From Pseudoduganella ginsengisoli (lineage in GTDB: Bacteria; Pseudomonadota; Gammaproteobacteria; Burkholderiales; Burkholderiaceae_D): DNA of 64,000 nt. Positions within the stretch are counted from its first letter, which is position 1; every line of letters begins with the position of its first letter. The notes beneath the pieces were generated by a model. That model was not told where the DNA came from. It ran no database searches and saw only the letters and a list, made by a program, of their open reading frames with translations. The position numbers were made by a program, and so were the translations under genes. Of the stretch, positions 35,568 to 43,871 are shown piece by piece. The stretch covers positions 372,001 through 436,000 of the forward strand of contig NZ_WNLA01000001.1 in NCBI RefSeq assembly GCF_009720865.1, written 5' to 3'.

Positions 35568-37109
35568 TTACAGCATCTTCAACTTGCGCCAGATCGGCAC
35601 TTCTTCACGCACGATTGTTTCCATCCGCGCTTGCAATTCCGCCACGTTATCACTGTCTTCCGTTAATTTATTACCGTCTCTGACCATCACCCGCCCTTGC
35701 GCCTTAAGGATAGGCCAACCTGCCTGAGCCAAGGCGCGCGGTTCAGCTTCCATCCGCTCACCCGCCAGCAGCCAGTACGCCAGCCGCGACAGGAAGCCCA
35801 CCGTGATCGCGCCGCCAGTCAGGGCGGACGCCATGAAGTGGCACTCGTCGCCATAGCGCGTGTCGGCGGCAATGGCCACATTCATGCGCTGCACCGCGTC
35901 CGTGGGCAAGGTTTCATGGCGGCTGTGATACAGCACGGTCTGGCGTGACGCCGTCAACAGCGCCGCCAGTTGCACGATATCTTCCAGGTTGCGCCCTTGC
36001 AGTGCAGGCAAGGCTTCCAGCTCCGCCAGCGTATGGGGACGGCGCGACAGCGCATCGCACAGCGGCAAGGCCAACTCAGGTTTGGCGCTGATATTGCCGA
36101 TACCCAGCGACAAGTCCAGCTTCACGTCATCGCGCGGGATGATCAGCGCCAGACCGAATTCGCGCAGCATCGCTGCCCGGCGCAATGACGGCAGGTGGCG
36201 TGCGCCACGCACATAGATATCCTTGCGGAAGGACGTATTCAGGTAATAGTCCTTCATGGTTTCCTTCATGGCGGAATTCGGGAAGGTATCGACCAGCGCC
36301 TGCTTCTCGTCATTCAAGTACAGCTTGTTGTAAGCCATCGGCAAATCCGCCGACGCAACATAATCCAGCTTGGCTTCGCTGAAATCGCGCGCCACGTCCG
36401 CGTGATACATCGGTTGCCAGTGCTTGTGCATATATTCATGCACCAGGTAATTCGGGTGGTGGCTGTTCAAGCCCTTGAGCCGGACTTGCAGGGTGCCGCC
36501 GCCTTGGAAATAGGCGGCGTCGGTCGCCACCAGTTTCTTGATGAATTCAGCGCCATGGCTGACCTGCACGTCGCTGCGGTTGGGGAAGGCGTCGCCATAT
36601 TCCACCAGCAGGCGCTGCAGCGGCTGCACCGACGACCAGCCGGGCATCGCGTTATAGCTGACGTAGACAATGCCGCCCGGCTTCAGGTAGCGCGCGATGA
36701 AGTCGACGATGCATTGCTGGTTTTCCCTGGTGACCCACGTATAAATGCCATGCAGCGTGATGTAGTCGAACTGCGGCAGTTCAACGGCGCCTTGCGCCAG
36801 TTCGGCAAAGCTGTTTTCCAGCAGCGTCACGTTCGGCAATTGCGCCGCCTGGGCCAGCGCGCGGGCGCCCGCCACGTGCGCGGGATTGAAATCGGCCGCA
36901 TAAAACCGGCCCAGCGGATTGGCTGACGCCAGCAGGTTGACGGTGTGGCCCTTGCCGAAGCCCAGCTCGAAATAAGTGTATTCCTGCCCCGCCGCCACCG
37001 GCTCAAAGCCTTCCAGCAAGGCGGCAAAATTCAGCAAAACCGGATTTTGTTCCGAGTAATAACCGCCTGTGTATTCGATGTCAGATACGTATCCGCCGGT
37101 CCAGCTCAT
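35568..37109 (-). CDS. Class I SAM-dependent methyltransferase with regulatory domain
   Basis: 513 residues. The N-terminal Rossmann methyltransferase domain has motif I YFELGFGKGHTVNLLA near residue 45, FYAADFNPAHV (acidic loop) and FDYITLHGIYTWV. A methyltransferase regulatory domain (PF10119 type) follows from about 210 (YLVHEYMHKHWQPMYHADVARDFSEAKLDYVASA), then a C-terminal winged-helix-like part. The ATG at 37109 has GGAGG 7 nt upstream; the longer frame to 37148 is not supported. It is the only gene between the type I secretion operon and the S-layer-like gene. It may modify a surface glycan or protein, but its substrate is unknown. Confidence 0.85.
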   Translation of the reverse strand: MSWTGGYVSDIEYTGGYYSEQNPVLLNFAALLEGFEPVAAGQEYTYFELGFGKGHTVNLLASANPLGRFYAADFNPAHVAGARALAQAAQLPNVTLLENSFAELAQGAVELPQFDYITLHGIYTWVTRENQQCIVDFIARYLKPGGIVYVSYNAMPGWSSVQPLQRLLVEYGDAFPNRSDVQVSHGAEFIKKLVATDAAYFQGGGTLQVRLKGLNSHHPNYLVHEYMHKHWQPMYHADVARDFSEAKLDYVASADLPMAYNKLYLNDEKQALVDTFPNSAMKETMKDYYLNTSFRKDIYVRGARHLPSLRRAAMLREFGLALIIPRDDVKLDLSLGIGNISAKPELALPLCDALSRRPHTLAELEALPALQGRNLEDIVQLAALLTASRQTVLYHSRHETLPTDAVQRMNVAIAADTRYGDECHFMASALTGGAITVGFLSRLAYWLLAGERMEAEPRALAQAGWPILKAQGRVMVRDGNKLTEDSDNVAELQARMETIVREEVPIWRKLKML

Positions 37110-37190
37110 GCACTGCCTCCATACAAGATTGTTTTGATAAAAAAACAATGCTAGCAGGTTACGTCCTCAAGCGATGCGCGATACAAAGAA

Positions 37191-37225
37191 AAAAACCCCG
37201 GCCCGCGAAGCGGACCAGGGTTTTT
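37191..37225 (-). terminator. Strong intrinsic terminator of the S-layer-like gene
   Basis: A 16-bp stem with a 3-nt loop. On the minus strand every pair forms (two as G-U), and the descending arm ends in GGGGTTTTT. The two mismatches are wobble pairs only in the minus-strand RNA, which fixes the orientation. It lies 41 nt past the stop at 37266. A second perfect hairpin (CGGGGGCG-GGA-CGCCCCCG, 37237-37255) precedes it. Confidence 0.85.
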
Positions 37226-37265
37226 GCAACACGACACGGGGGCGGGACGCCCCCGAAAGCTTGGA

Positions 37266-40200
37266 TTAGAAGCCGATGTCGGTCGAGTTCAGGCCGGTTA
37301 CACCAGTCAGTTTCACGACGATGTCGTTAGCTGCGTTGAAGTTACCGTCTTTGTTCACGTCAACGAACACGTAGGAGTCACCAGCGATAACCGAAACGGC
37401 CACACCGCGGTTACCTGCCGTATCAGCGAACAGGTTAGCGATGCTGGTCAGGTCGGTAGCAGCAGCCACTTTAGCCGACACGTCAACCAGACCTTTTTGT
37501 GCAGCGGTGAAGCCCAGGTTGGTAACGTCGATCTTGTCGGTGCCGGTGCCGAAGCTGATGATTTCATCGTAGCCGGTATCGTTAGCGATCGACACTTTGC
37601 CATCCTTGGTGGTCTGGTTGTCGGTCATGAACGAGTCGGTTGCCAGTTTCAGAACGATCGTGTCAACACCAGTGTTCAGGGTGATCTTGTCCGCGCCTTT
37701 GCCGGAGTAGATCGAGCTGCCTGCGGTACCAACGGTCACGTCATCCACGCCTGCCGAACCAACGTAGCTGATTGCCTTGGTGGTAGCGGTTGCGTTCAGC
37801 GTGATCTTGCCGGTCGAAGCCGATGCATCCACCGAAGCCAGGTTCGTGGCGGTAGCAGCCGTCAGGGTGAAGGCGCCAGCGCCTGCCACTTTCAGGGTTG
37901 CCAGGCCGCTTGCGCCTGCCAGGGTGCCTACGGACAGCTTGGTGCCGGTGGTCACGTCCAGGGTGGTCGTGCCAGCATTCAGCGTCAGTGCCGTGATGGT
38001 GTTCTGGTAAGCGGTGGCTGCCACGGATTCGTCAGCAACGGTCGAAGTATCGTCAACGTCAGCGCTGGTCACAGCGGAAACCAGTTTCACGGTTTCGATG
38101 GCGTTGTTGATGGTCAGGCCAGCAACGGTCACTTGGCCAGCGGCCACGCCATCGTTGTCGCCGTCAACAGCGGTCAGCGTGAAGGTGGTGCTGTCGGTGG
38201 TGCCGGTAGCATCCTTCAGCGAGTAGGTCAGGCCGTTGGTGGTTGCCAGGTTGGTCGAAGCCGTTGCGGTGAACGATACGGCGGTAGCAGCCGATGCGTT
38301 CGAAACAGTTGCTGCGCCAGCCAGAGCGGAGTTCACGGTAACAGCGTTGAACGACGATGCCACGTTAGCCAGGTCGTAGGCACCGGTGCCGCCGCCGATT
38401 GCCAGGGTCTGGAAGCCGGAGTAGGTCACTGCGCCGGTCAGGTACGAACCGTCTACAACAGCCAGCGTGTTGGTGCCAGCGCCAGCATCGATGGTTGCGC
38501 CAGCTGCGGAAATACCGCCGATGGTCAGCGTGTCGTCGCCTGCACCCAGGGTTACCTTGGCGGTAGCACCCAATGCGCCGGTGAACTTGACGCTGTCGTT
38601 GCCTGCGCCGGTGGTCACGGTGGTGGCGGTGTTAGCCAGGGTCAGGGTCTGCTTGCCGGACGAGGTCGAAGCAACGGTCGTCAGGGAAGCCGCGCCGCTC
38701 AGGTCAGCGGTCAGCGCTGCGGAACCCGATACGTTCACGGTTTTCAACGCGGTGTAGACAGCGCCAGTGGTGTTCAGGGTCAGGCCCTTGTCACCAGCAA
38801 CGTTCACGGTGGTGGCGGCAGCAGCAGCCAGAGCCATCGACGAAGCGTTGTTAGCGGTGGTGATCGTCACAGTCTTCACGGTTGCGTCGGTCAGCTTGGC
38901 GCCGGAGGCCAGCTTGTCAACAGTCACAGCCAGAGCAGTTTGTGCGGTCGTGCCGTTGTCGGTCACGGTTACGTCTTTCGACGAGTTAGCCAGCGACAGG
39001 GTGGTCAGTGCGTTCGACTTAACAGCCGAGCCAGCGCCGAAGCCGGACAGGGTCACCGAGGTGATCGTGTTGGCGGTGGTTGCGGACGAGGAGTTAGCGT
39101 CGGTCACGGTCATGGTGCCGCCAGCCAGGCCGGTTACGCCCTGGGTGGTTGGAGCTGCCACGGAAGCCACGCCAGCGGTGCCGGTGAAGTCAGCGGTGGT
39201 CTTGTCGGCCATTGCGCCAGCAACTTTTGCCGTGAAGGTCACGCCGCCAGCCAGGTCGTCAGCAGCGGTGAAGGTGGTCGCGGTGTAAGCAGCAACGAAT
39301 GCGGTTGCAGCTTGAGCAGCGGTGTAGCCACCACCTGGAGCGGTCAGGGTGTAGCCGTCGAAGATCACGGTTTCGCCAGCAGCCATTGCTTTGAAGGTTG
39401 CTTTGAACACTTCAGCTTTACCGGTAACAGCAGCCGATTCCTTGATGGAAACGGTGGTGGTTTTCGCGCCGCCGTTCACGTTCACTGCGGACTGGGTCAC
39501 GCCAGCGCCGTTGCCGGTCGTGGTTGCAGTTTCGGTCACGGACACAACGGTGCCGCCGGTCACGTTGATCGCGCCAGCTGCTGCGCCGCCAGCGGTCAGG
39601 GTCACGGTTTCAGCGATGGTCACGGTGCCGGTAGGAGCGGTGGTCGAGCCAACGGTGATGGCGCCGCTGTTGGTTGCGCCGGTAGCGGTGTACTTGACGT
39701 TGGTGCCGCCATCGATGGTCGAGGTAGCTGCGGCCAGGTTGGTCGAGGTTGCGTCGATTTCACCAGCTGCTTTGGACAGGGTCACTGCGCCGTAAGCGGC
39801 AACGGTTTGCTTCAGGCCGCCGGTTACGGTGATGGTGTCGGTAGCGGAAGCGCCGGTAGCAGCAACGGAAACGTTGGTGGTAGCTTCAACGCCGGTCACG
39901 GAAACAGCACCGCCAGCTTTCGAATCGTTGACGGTCAGGTCGGTGATGCCCTTGAAGTTCGACACGTCCACGGTGAAGCCTTCTTTCGTGGAGTTCAGCG
40001 AAACCTTCTCAATGTTGTTGATCTTGATCAGGCCTGGCAGCGTGGCGGTATCCACCAGCGCGAACAGGGTGTCGGTGCCGTCGCCGCCTTCCAGCTCGTC
40101 GAATGCCGACAGGGTGTTCAGGGTGCTTGCGTCGAAGTTGTCGTTACCAGCTTTACCGGTGAACGCGGTGCCGTTGTTGGCGCCCACGGTCAGGGTGAAG

Positions 40201-41816
40201 TTCATGGTCTTGAAGGTGGCTTCTGCGTCGGTTGCAGTCTTCAGGTGTGCGTTAGCCAGGTCCACCGCTTTGGCGGCAGCGTCAGCAGCGGCAGCAGCAG
40301 CTTTAGCAGCGGCGGCGGCAGCGTCGTCGTCGCCTTTGTCCGCGGTTGCAACAGCAGCAGCGTTGTACTTGTCAGCAACAGCTTTAGCAGCGTCAGCGTC
40401 GGTTTTAGCCAGGGTTGCAGCTTTAACTTCAGCGGTGGCTTTCACAACAGCAGCAGCTTGGGTTTCAGCGGTCTTGATGGCGTTCACAGCAGCCAGAGCG
40501 TCGGCAGCAGCGGTTGCCAGGGTGCCGGCGGAAGTGTCAGCGATTGCTTTGGCAGCGTCGTATTCGTTGGATTTAACGATCACGTCAACGGTTGCAGCAG
40601 CGGTGCCAGCGGTCTTAACGGAGTCAGCAGCTTTAGCAACTTGTGCAGCAGCAGCAACGTTGTCGCTCGAGATCGCGGTCTTGTCAGCAGCAGCAGCGAA
40701 TGCAGCAGCTTTGGTTTGCGCGTCAGCAGCAGCGGTGGTAGCAGCGGCAGCAGCGGTGCTGGCGGAGGAAACAGCGGTAGCCAGGCCGGAGGTTGCGGTC
40801 ACCAGGTCAGCGTCAGCTTTAACAGCGGCGTCAGCCAGGGCTTTAGCGTCGGTGTATGCTTTAGCGGTAACGGTAACGCGCTCGTTGTAGAAGGCCAACG
40901 CGTTGTTAGCGGCGCCCAGCTTGCCGTTGATTTCGTTGTACTTGGTCAGGTCGTTCGCGTCCAGAGCAGCTTTCAGGTCAGCTTTCAGGCTGTCGATCAG
41001 GGCAACTTGATCTTTCTGGGTTTGAACAGCGCCGTCAGCGGTAGCTTTAGCGTCGGTAGCTTTGGCGGTCAGGTCGTCAGCGTCCGAAGCAGCGGCTTTG
41101 GTTGCAGCAGCCAGGGTTGCTTTGGCGGTGTCAACAGCTTTAGCAGCGTCAGCGGCTTTGGTTGCAGCGGCAGCAGCGTCAGCAACAGCTTTTTCCGAAG
41201 CTTTCTGTGCAGCAACAGAAGCAGCCAGGGAAGGATCGGTCTTGGCAACCACGTCTTGCACGGTGGAGTTAACAGCGGTGATTGCCGCGGCTTTCGATGC
41301 AGCGTCGAACACGCTGGTGATGTAGGCTTTGCCCACTGCGTTAGCAGCGTCGCCGTTGTAGGCAACTACGCCGCCTTCAACTTTTTCCAGCTGAGCGGTG
41401 AACGCTTCAGCAGCGGCAACTTTCGATTCGATCGAAGTTTTGTCCGAACCTTCGCTCTTCAGAGCGGATTCAGCGATAACTTTTACTGCGAAATCGATGG
41501 TGATGCGGCCGGAATCCAGCAGCGGTACCCAGTAGTCCAGGCCACCTTTCAGTTCTGCCTTACGGCCGAACAGGTTGACGTAGATGGCGTCAACTTTCTC
41601 GGTGTTGGTTTTGCCCTTGAACAGGTTCAGGTATTCGGCCGATTTGCCGAAGTCAGCGGCTACCGAGTCCAGAGCAGCTTGCACTTTAGCTGGGGTAGGA
41701 GCCGAGCCAACAGCGGTGGCGATAGCGTTTTCCCAGTATGCCAGGCCGAGGGTGTCGGCTGGACGGTTGAAGTACGCAACATACAGTTGTTGCAGTTGAG
41801 TAGCGTAGATACCCAT
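37266..41816 (-). CDS. S-layer-like, type I-secreted giant surface protein with N-terminal DUF4214
   Basis: 1516 residues, no Cys and no signal peptide. Residues about 5-130 are DUF4214 (QLQQLYVAYFNRPADTLGLAYW, then VDAIYVNLFGRKAELKGGLDYW). Residues about 130-545 are Ala/Lys/Asp-rich helix, resembling coiled coil. From about 550 onward it is Thr/Ala/Val/Gly-rich beta repeats with scattered RTX-like motifs (FTGKAGNDNFDAS, GAGNDSVKFTGALG, GAGDDTLTIGG, YSGKGADKITL). It ends VVKLTGVTGLNSTDIGF, hydrophobic as in type I signals. The layout recalls Caulobacter RsaA and other S-layer proteins. AGGAGC lies 7 nt before the ATG, a strong terminator follows, and a perfect CRP site is upstream. Codon use is highly biased, as expected for an abundant protein. 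Confidence 0.85.
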   Translation of the reverse strand: MGIYATQLQQLYVAYFNRPADTLGLAYWENAIATAVGSAPTPAKVQAALDSVAADFGKSAEYLNLFKGKTNTEKVDAIYVNLFGRKAELKGGLDYWVPLLDSGRITIDFAVKVIAESALKSEGSDKTSIESKVAAAEAFTAQLEKVEGGVVAYNGDAANAVGKAYITSVFDAASKAAAITAVNSTVQDVVAKTDPSLAASVAAQKASEKAVADAAAAATKAADAAKAVDTAKATLAAATKAAASDADDLTAKATDAKATADGAVQTQKDQVALIDSLKADLKAALDANDLTKYNEINGKLGAANNALAFYNERVTVTAKAYTDAKALADAAVKADADLVTATSGLATAVSSASTAAAAATTAAADAQTKAAAFAAAADKTAISSDNVAAAAQVAKAADSVKTAGTAAATVDVIVKSNEYDAAKAIADTSAGTLATAAADALAAVNAIKTAETQAAAVVKATAEVKAATLAKTDADAAKAVADKYNAAAVATADKGDDDAAAAAAKAAAAAADAAAKAVDLANAHLKTATDAEATFKTMNFTLTVGANNGTAFTGKAGNDNFDASTLNTLSAFDELEGGDGTDTLFALVDTATLPGLIKINNIEKVSLNSTKEGFTVDVSNFKGITDLTVNDSKAGGAVSVTGVEATTNVSVAATGASATDTITVTGGLKQTVAAYGAVTLSKAAGEIDATSTNLAAATSTIDGGTNVKYTATGATNSGAITVGSTTAPTGTVTIAETVTLTAGGAAAGAINVTGGTVVSVTETATTTGNGAGVTQSAVNVNGGAKTTTVSIKESAAVTGKAEVFKATFKAMAAGETVIFDGYTLTAPGGGYTAAQAATAFVAAYTATTFTAADDLAGGVTFTAKVAGAMADKTTADFTGTAGVASVAAPTTQGVTGLAGGTMTVTDANSSSATTANTITSVTLSGFGAGSAVKSNALTTLSLANSSKDVTVTDNGTTAQTALAVTVDKLASGAKLTDATVKTVTITTANNASSMALAAAAATTVNVAGDKGLTLNTTGAVYTALKTVNVSGSAALTADLSGAASLTTVASTSSGKQTLTLANTATTVTTGAGNDSVKFTGALGATAKVTLGAGDDTLTIGGISAAGATIDAGAGTNTLAVVDGSYLTGAVTYSGFQTLAIGGGTGAYDLANVASSFNAVTVNSALAGAATVSNASAATAVSFTATASTNLATTNGLTYSLKDATGTTDSTTFTLTAVDGDNDGVAAGQVTVAGLTINNAIETVKLVSAVTSADVDDTSTVADESVAATAYQNTITALTLNAGTTTLDVTTGTKLSVGTLAGASGLATLKVAGAGAFTLTAATATNLASVDASASTGKITLNATATTKAISYVGSAGVDDVTVGTAGSSIYSGKGADKITLNTGVDTIVLKLATDSFMTDNQTTKDGKVSIANDTGYDEIISFGTGTDKIDVTNLGFTAAQKGLVDVSAKVAAATDLTSIANLFADTAGNRGVAVSVIAGDSYVFVDVNKDGNFNAANDIVVKLTGVTGLNSTDIGF

Positions 41817-41917
41817 TTAAAGCTCCTAAAGGATGATTTGATAGAGTTACTTGCAGAACATTTGGTAGCCACTGCAATCTAACGAAGCGAATGATGTCAG
41901 ATGCAATTGCGAGCCGA

Positions 41918-41933
41918 TGTGATGGCCATCACA
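41918..41933. promoter_or_regulatory. CRP binding site upstream of the S-layer-like gene
   Basis: TGTGATGGCCATCACA is a perfect 16-bp palindrome matching TGTGA-N6-TCACA. Its centre is 109.5 nt before the start codon at 41816, almost the same distance as the site at the type I secretion operon. Confidence 0.75.
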
Positions 41934-41992
41934 AATGTTCAAAGTTCCGCTGCGTAGTAGTAAAAAGTTCACTAATAATGAAACGGCGGGCC

Positions 41993-42021
41993 ATTATCTG
42001 GGAACTTTGCATGCAACGCAA
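41993..42021 (-). promoter_or_regulatory. Predicted upstream promoter of the S-layer-like gene
   Basis: Minus-strand TTGCGT (42021-42016) and GATAAT (41998-41993) are 17 nt apart. Transcripts would have a leader of about 170 nt, and the CRP site would then lie downstream of the start point, where it could repress. Confidence 0.45.
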
Positions 42022-42219
42022 GAATCGCGGAAGTTATGGGGTATTCAGGGTGTAGAGCCTGGTTTTACTTAACTTTTCACCAAATTTGCCAGCCAAATTA
42101 ACTTAACAAGACGACATCAGTTAGCTTATATCTTGATAGCTGGAATTTCGTAAGAAAATGTAAGATGAGGCAGGCGTTGCAGATATGCGTCACGCACCAC
42201 TGCAGGCGCGTCAATGCAA

Positions 42220-42255
42220 ACGGGCCCATACCGCCGCAAAGCGGTACAGGCCCGT
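42220..42255 (-). terminator. Terminator of the fecR-type gene
   Basis: ACGGGCC-CA-TACCGC pairs with GCGGTA-CA-GGCCCGT around a 6-nt loop, with a 2-nt internal mismatch. The hairpin starts 15 nt past the stop at 42270. On the minus strand it is followed by TTTGCATT. Confidence 0.6.
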
Positions 42256-42269
42256 CGGACAGGAGCGGG

Positions 42270-43679
42270 TTATTTAGTGGGCGGTGCTGCTGTCCAATAG
42301 GTTGCGCCATATACGGTGCGGCGCGTGCCCTCGAAACGGTTTTCAAACAGGTAAGCCGCAGCACCGCCTTTTTCCGAGCTGAGCAAACCATTCACCGACA
42401 TCGTATTGGCCCGGCCAGCGTCCGCGACAAAGCGGCCGTCATACGCCACGTCACCTGCGGCCTTCATGGCCAGGCGTTCACTTGGGCTGACCAAGTCAAA
42501 TGCCGTGGTAAACGTGCGCCTGTCGAAATTAAGATTCAGCGAACCGTTTTCCAGTGTCATAGCCTGCAATGGGATCGACGGGTTGTCACTAAGCATGTAC
42601 GCCTCCCCTTTATTCAGGGTGAAGCCGATTTCACCACGTTCCGGCACCGTATATTCCCGCCCTGCACTGCGCATCAGTGCAAAATATTTATTCGTGGCGA
42701 TCGGTGTAGAGTGTTTGGCCGATTCGGTAACAAAATCCAGCTGCGCCGGCTGATCCAGCACCGCTTGCCAGCGGCCCCAAACAATCTGGCCTTCCGGCAC
42801 GGGCGGCGTCACAGGCGGCGTCACCACCGGTGGCGTCACCACTGGATCGACCGGCTTCGGCTCCACCGGCGGCACCGTCACAATCCCGCCAGTATTGCCT
42901 GGTTCGTTAGGTTTGGCGGTCGACGCCACCTGTTGCAGCGCCGCGTTTTTATGCACTTCCAGGTCAGGCTGGCCTGGGACCGGCACCGCCGCAGCCCCAC
43001 CCTGACGGCCCGGTTCATCCGAACGCGGCGGCGCAATCGCGTCTGGCGGCATGTTGATGTTGGATTCTGGCAACAGTTGCGGCGCACTCTGGCCACGGCG
43101 GAATTGCATCAGCACGCCTTTTTGCATGGCGGACAGTTCACGCGCCGCACTACCTTCGCAGGGACCAATCCCGTCAGGACGACAGGCGCCGCCATCAAAG
43201 CCACTGATGGTAATGCCTCCGGACAACACAGTAACCCGCGACGTATCCTGGTCGGTAAATACTGTGAAGTCAGTGCCGCGCACGCCGATGGCGGCCACCG
43301 GCGTATTGAAACGGAAATTCTGGCGCGCCAATTTGACTGCTTCGCCGGACTGGCTGCGGGCGGTACCGCTCAGCAACTCCAGCTTGACGCGGGTATTTTG
43401 CGGATTTTTCTGGTCGACATGGTAAGCCGTGATGCGCGCCTTGCTGGAGTTGCGCACAATAAACAGGCCATTGTCGATGGTCTTCACATATATATAGCCA
43501 TCCTTGCCTGTCACCAGCATGTCGCCTTCTTGCACCGGGGCATTCAGCACTGCGGCGCGATCACCGACCTGGGCCGAACCGGCTACCAGGATAATGCGGC
43601 CAGCTTCTCCCGCATAAGCGGACGAAGCGACAAAAGCCGACAGAACAAGGCTGGCGGCGGCATAGATTGGACGTAACAT
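42270..43679 (-). CDS. Exported FecR-domain protein
   Basis: 469 residues. A signal peptide (MLRPIYAAASLVLSAFVASSAYA, cut near residue 23) leads into a FecR domain (about 25-180). GDMLVTGKDGYIYVKTIDNGLFIVRNSSKARI and FNTPVAAIGVRGTDFTVF are the family hallmarks. A Pro-rich linker (VTPPVVTPPVTPPVPEG, about 290-310) and a beta-rich C-terminal domain of about 160 residues follow. No transmembrane helix follows the domain, so it is periplasmic or surface-bound rather than a classical FecR sigma regulator. The ATG at 43679 has GGGGAA 6 nt upstream. It diverges from the adenylate cyclase gene, and a near-perfect CRP site lies between them. Confidence 0.87.
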   Translation of the reverse strand: MLRPIYAAASLVLSAFVASSAYAGEAGRIILVAGSAQVGDRAAVLNAPVQEGDMLVTGKDGYIYVKTIDNGLFIVRNSSKARITAYHVDQKNPQNTRVKLELLSGTARSQSGEAVKLARQNFRFNTPVAAIGVRGTDFTVFTDQDTSRVTVLSGGITISGFDGGACRPDGIGPCEGSAARELSAMQKGVLMQFRRGQSAPQLLPESNINMPPDAIAPPRSDEPGRQGGAAAVPVPGQPDLEVHKNAALQQVASTAKPNEPGNTGGIVTVPPVEPKPVDPVVTPPVVTPPVTPPVPEGQIVWGRWQAVLDQPAQLDFVTESAKHSTPIATNKYFALMRSAGREYTVPERGEIGFTLNKGEAYMLSDNPSIPLQAMTLENGSLNLNFDRRTFTTAFDLVSPSERLAMKAAGDVAYDGRFVADAGRANTMSVNGLLSSEKGGAAAYLFENRFEGTRRTVYGATYWTAAPPTK

Positions 43680-43698
43680 GATCTTCCCCTTTGTGGGC

Positions 43699-43704
43699 AT
43701 TATC
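43699..43704 (-). promoter_or_regulatory. -10 element of the fecR-type gene
   Basis: GATAAT on the minus strand, the same hexamer as at the type I secretion operon. It lies 28.5 nt from the centre of the CRP-like site, against 27.5 nt at the secretion operon. Confidence 0.55.
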
Positions 43705-43724
43705 CCTCCCACACGACAAAATGC

Positions 43725-43740
43725 GGTGACCGCCGTCACA
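43725..43740. promoter_or_regulatory. CRP-like site between the fecR-type and adenylate cyclase genes
   Basis: GGTGACCGCCGTCACA on the plus strand (TGTGACGGCGGTCACC on the minus strand) differs from TGTGA-N6-TCACA at one base. It is centred 53 nt before the fecR-type ATG and 139 nt before the cyclase start, so it could control both genes. Confidence 0.65.
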
Positions 43741-43871
43741 TTCTCCAGGAAATGGATTGCGTGGCCCTACAATGGTTACACTTTGTAGCAAAGCCTGCCG
43801 ATCAATTTCCAACAAGATATACTGTCGCCTTGTTTGCTCTGTCGCGAACCAACTTTCCCTGACTCCCGCCC

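Larger units (their letters stand above)
41817..42219. other. Long AT-rich regulatory region upstream of the S-layer-like gene
   Basis: No gene is seen in this stretch. It is clearly more AT-rich than its surroundings and holds the CRP site at 41918-41933, the promoter at 41993-42021, and a possible -10 CATCAT (minus strand, 41896-41891) that would place the CRP site near -41. The part from 42050 to 42180 shows no feature I can name. Confidence 0.6.

Noticed and set aside
37224..41882. Open frame of over 1500 codons on the plus strand opposite the S-layer-like gene
   Set aside because: It lies antisense to a gene with full domain structure, start signals and terminator. The strong codon bias of the sense strand (no TTA, CTA or TCA in the matching register) removes antisense stops. 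Its translation is Gly/Ser/Val-rich and matches no domain.
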